From the NCBI GenBank assembly GCA_020631395.1, contig JAHDHI010000001.1:1-64000 (forward strand): a stretch of 64,000 bases of DNA, written 5' to 3'. The notes under the pieces were generated by a model that worked only from the letters and a program-made list of their open reading frames with translations, had not been told where the DNA came from and did not search any database. Both the position numbers and the translations under genes were made by a program. This document shows, one piece after another, positions 61,620 to 64,000 of this stretch; position 1 is the first letter of the stretch; every line of letters starts with the position of its first letter. The DNA is from Bizionia sp. Its GTDB lineage: Bacteria > Bacteroidota > Bacteroidia > Flavobacteriales > Flavobacteriaceae.

Positions 61620-62264
61620 ATGAAAAAAATCCTAAAATCAATAATCCGCCCAATTCTATTTGGGTTTTCATTTTACCTATTCATCTTGTTAGGGCATAAT
61701 GCAGATTTCATCTCCAAAGATTCAATTCGGACTTGGACAGCAATAATAGCAGGAACCTTATTTATGCATTTAATTGTTTATGCAGCAATTAATAGAAGAG
61801 AGCGTTTTGAAATTAGCGTACTCGGGTTATACATTGCCCATATTCTATTTAGCATAGGAATGCCAATATTTCTAATTTTCAATCAAGTTTTCTTCACTGA
61901 CCATCATAGAAACGAACCAAAATCCCTATTAGAAAAAAACAAGATTGAGTTTATTTCTATTCCAATGGATTGCAATAAAATAAAGTATGGCACTTTCCTA
62001 AATGGGATTGACACCATTATTAGATATTCGGAAAACAACAAAGACTATGAACTAATTAAAATTGTTGGTTTTGAAGACGAACTCAATCACATTAAATGGC
62101 TTGACAGTTGTTCCTATGTTAGAGTCATGAATAAAGGTTCTGTTACAAAATATATAAGATTGGGAAACATAGAAAACGGACAACATCAAATGTATGAGAA
62201 ACCAGCCATAATGCACAAAATGATAGAGGAAGACATCAAAACATTAATTGAATTAAAAAACTAA
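61620..62264 (+). CDS. hypothetical membrane protein
   Basis: A 214-residue protein with three hydrophobic helices in the first 105 residues (about 11-28, 38-58 and 70-95), then a soluble C-terminal domain (HHRNEPKSLLEKNKIEFISI to the end) that is mostly charged. The leader region shows no signal peptide. No family is recognised. It is the last gene before the Crp-type regulator and lies after the hairpins at 61552-61582. Confidence 0.6.
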   Translation: MKKILKSIIRPILFGFSFYLFILLGHNADFISKDSIRTWTAIIAGTLFMHLIVYAAINRRERFEISVLGLYIAHILFSIGMPIFLIFNQVFFTDHHRNEPKSLLEKNKIEFISIPMDCNKIKYGTFLNGIDTIIRYSENNKDYELIKIVGFEDELNHIKWLDSCSYVRVMNKGSVTKYIRLGNIENGQHQMYEKPAIMHKMIEEDIKTLIELKN

Positions 62265-62457
62265 AGCTAACATTTGAAGGTAACCATACTAGACAACTCA
62301 GTTTTTACATGTTGATAGTGCTTGGAGGTTCAAGTACAAGAAACCATTACGATGACATTGCCAAAAACATAAAAATTCAACTCTTTACTTAATCAAAAAT
62401 GTAGTATCTTTTTGCCTCTACGTTTCATAATGAAAACCGTTAGTCAGAATTAAAAAA

Positions 62458-63033
62458 ATGAACGAACTAAGTAAGATATTAGAAGAATTAATAGGATTGA
62501 CAGAAAGTGAATGGCAAAAATTCTCCAATCTATTAAAGAGACAAGAGCATAAAGCAAAAACCATATTGATAAAGGAAGGCAAAGCAACAGACACCTTGTA
62601 CTTCATTGAAAGTGGGCTACTTAGAACATACAAGAATTTAGACGGGAAGGAAGTTACTACTTATTTCGCTTGTGACAATCAATTTATAACCGTTTTCAAT
62701 AGTTTTATAAACCAAACATCTTCTTCGGAAATGTTAGAAGTGATTGAAGATAGCATTGTTTATGAGATATCTTCTCACGATTTGATTCGACTATATGAAG
62801 AATCTTCAAAATTTGAAAAGTTTGGAAGGATCTTAGCCGAGAGAAATCATCTTTGTGCCTTGGAAAGAACTTTAACGATGCAAACAAAATCGGCTAAAAA
62901 AAGGTATTTGGATTTTTTGGAAAATTACGATAAAAAAATTGTCCGCAGAGTTCCTCAATACCAAATTGCCAGTTTTCTTGGTATAGCTTCCGAGTCGCTA
63001 AGTCGAGTTAGAAAAGAAATTGCCATTTCATAA
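62458..63033 (+). CDS. Crp/Fnr family regulator without redox cysteines
   Basis: A 191-residue regulator. The beta-roll (about 25-115) includes KTILIKEGKATDTLYFIESG and TTYFACDNQFITVFNSFINQ; the HTH near the end is RVPQYQIASFLGIASESLSR. The Fnr-type N-terminal Cys pair is absent, so it is not an iron-sulfur sensor. Such short Crp-like regulators are numerous in Bacteroidota and usually control the adjacent gene. Here that is the exported SMP-30-like protein, 68 bp downstream. Confidence 0.85.
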   Translation: MNELSKILEELIGLTESEWQKFSNLLKRQEHKAKTILIKEGKATDTLYFIESGLLRTYKNLDGKEVTTYFACDNQFITVFNSFINQTSSSEMLEVIEDSIVYEISSHDLIRLYEESSKFEKFGRILAERNHLCALERTLTMQTKSAKKRYLDFLENYDKKIVRRVPQYQIASFLGIASESLSRVRKEIAIS

Positions 63034-63101
63034 CAAATGTCAAGATATAAATATTAAGACGGTCGTTCCTTTGTGTTTTATAAATCAAAAAAATAAACAC
63101 A

Positions 63102-64000
63102 ATGACAATTTCAAAGAAAATAAGAATTTCAATTGCCTTGATACTAGCAATATTCATAATATTAATTAGTAGTGTCTCGTACAATTCTTGGTCACTTGAC
63201 CCAGTAGCTTGGGCACCACCACCAATGCCAAAACTAGAAGGAGTCCTCGCGGAAAATCAATTGTTAAGTACGAGCCAACGGGTAGATTTGGACGGTTGGT
63301 TCGGCCCAGAGGACATTGCAGTAGACAATCGAGGAAACTTATATTGTGGAGTGCACATTTCTGAAACAGACTTCACAAATGGCAAAGTTTTAAAAATTGA
63401 TCCTTCTGGGAAAATTTCCGTGTTTTGCAATTCAGAATCTTGGGTTACAGGATTGCATTTTGACAGCAACCAGAATCTCATTGCTTGTGACCTGGAAAGA
63501 GGTTTGATAAGCATTGACCAAAATGGTGAAATAAAAACATTGGCCAGTGAAGATAAAAACGGAAACAAGTTCCTAATTCCCAATGATGTAGACATAGCCA
63601 AAGATGGCATGATATATTTTACAAATACATCGTCCAAAGTGTCTTTTAGCAATAGACACGTTTGGAAATTGTTAATGGAAGCAAAACCAGATGGAGGGCT
63701 TTACAGTTACAACCCAAAAACCGAACAAGTAAAAACGCTCATAGATGGAACTTATTTTGGCAACGGAGTTGCTGTATCTCAAAATGACGACTTTGTCCTA
63801 ATGGTCAATTTAGCAAAATATAGAATAATTAGATATTGGCTCAAAGGCGCTAAAAAAGGAACCAAAGATGTGTTTTTAGATAATTTGCCAGGCTTTCCAA
63901 ACGGAATTTCTAGACGGTTGGATGGTAGTTTTTGGCTTGGTTTTTCTACTAAAAGAGATAAGTCATTGGATGAAATACACCCAAATCCCCTAATGAAAAA
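63102..64000 (+). CDS. SMP-30/strictosidine synthase-like beta-propeller, 3' end missing
   Basis: Starts MTISKKIRISIALILAIFII at 63102, an N-terminal membrane anchor or signal, and is open to the window end (299 codons seen). The propeller carries GPEDIAVDNRGNLYCGVHIS, GKVLKIDPSGKISVF, PNDVDIAKDGMIYFTNTSSK and FPNGISRRLDGSFWLGFST. The NDVD and NG residues are those that bind calcium in the SMP-30/gluconolactonase fold, and the PPMPKLEGVLAEN start resembles adipocyte plasma membrane-associated protein relatives. It is likely a periplasmic hydrolase or binding protein; the substrate is unknown. The Crp-type gene precedes it by 68 bp. Confidence 0.8.
   Translation, partial: MTISKKIRISIALILAIFIILISSVSYNSWSLDPVAWAPPPMPKLEGVLAENQLLSTSQRVDLDGWFGPEDIAVDNRGNLYCGVHISETDFTNGKVLKIDPSGKISVFCNSESWVTGLHFDSNQNLIACDLERGLISIDQNGEIKTLASEDKNGNKFLIPNDVDIAKDGMIYFTNTSSKVSFSNRHVWKLLMEAKPDGGLYSYNPKTEQVKTLIDGTYFGNGVAVSQNDDFVLMVNLAKYRIIRYWLKGAKKGTKDVFLDNLPGFPNGISRRLDGSFWLGFSTKRDKSLDEIHPNPLMK

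Noticed and set aside
60564-61620. Integron-type cassette array
   Set aside because: Gene spacing and repeats are suggestive, but I could not find paired attC core sites (RYYYAAC / GTTRRRY) or an integrase gene in the window.
1-64000. CRISPR arrays, tRNA or rRNA genes
   Set aside because: I scanned the intergenic stretches and saw no regularly spaced repeats, cloverleaf-like segments or rRNA-like sequence.

Overview
The window is A+T-rich DNA from a member of the Bacteroidota, most probably a marine Flavobacteriaceae. Four observations point there: secreted proteins with type IX secretion (T9SS) C-terminal sorting domains, promoters with the Bacteroidota -7 element TAnnTTTG, a cbb3 oxidase locus with fused CcoN-CcoO and a mono-heme CcoP, and an ISAon1-type insertion-sequence remnant. 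I saw no rRNA, tRNA or CRISPR array.

Layout. 1-1092 is a decay zone holding a broken ISAon1 element and a frameshifted repeat protein. 1100-11795 carries two very large secreted proteins, a zincin with leucine-rich repeats and a T9SS fibronectin-type protein, with a membrane 7TMR-DISM/LuxR regulator between them. 12249-17804 is a TetR-ABC-HlyD-TolC export operon; its ABC ATPase has lost most catalytic motifs. 17968-30536 is a microaerobic respiration island: an HMA-like protein, a universal stress protein, an Fnr-type regulator, ccoI, ccoS-ccoNO-ccoQ-ccoP-ccoG-ccoH-safE, and a small membrane protein followed by hemN. Four copies of TGACnnnnGTCA lie in its promoters, each centred the same distance (29.5 bp) from a TAnnTTTG-like box, so the Fnr-type protein encoded in the island probably controls it.

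30583-34129 is a three-gene minus-strand operon (ComEC-like MBL hydrolase, FAD-linked oxidase, lipoprotein). 34510-39490 holds secreted or envelope proteins and two tandem M28 peptidases. 39575-48882 is an 11-gene, tightly packed minus-strand operon: cupin, SRPBCC, DyP peroxidase, TMEM175-like channel, unknown, second SRPBCC, VioB-type ferritin-like protein, GMC oxidoreductase, its presumed small subunit, PLD-like protein, unknown. It is the best candidate here for an undescribed system, perhaps an oxidative tailoring or redox pathway.

49334-58083 has a sterol desaturase-family protein, small envelope proteins, a DUF547 protein, several tiny membrane ORFs and a 1199-residue T9SS M43 metalloprotease. 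An 18-bp palindrome, ATACGTAG-N2-CTACGTAT, occurs at 53686 and 58508, each time 31.5 bp from a perfect TAnnTTTG, and suggests a second regulon. 58720-62264 looks like an accessory segment (HEPN-like protein, unknown, methyltransferase, membrane protein) with a repeated intergenic sequence. The window ends with a Crp-type regulator and an incomplete SMP-30/strictosidine synthase-like gene.
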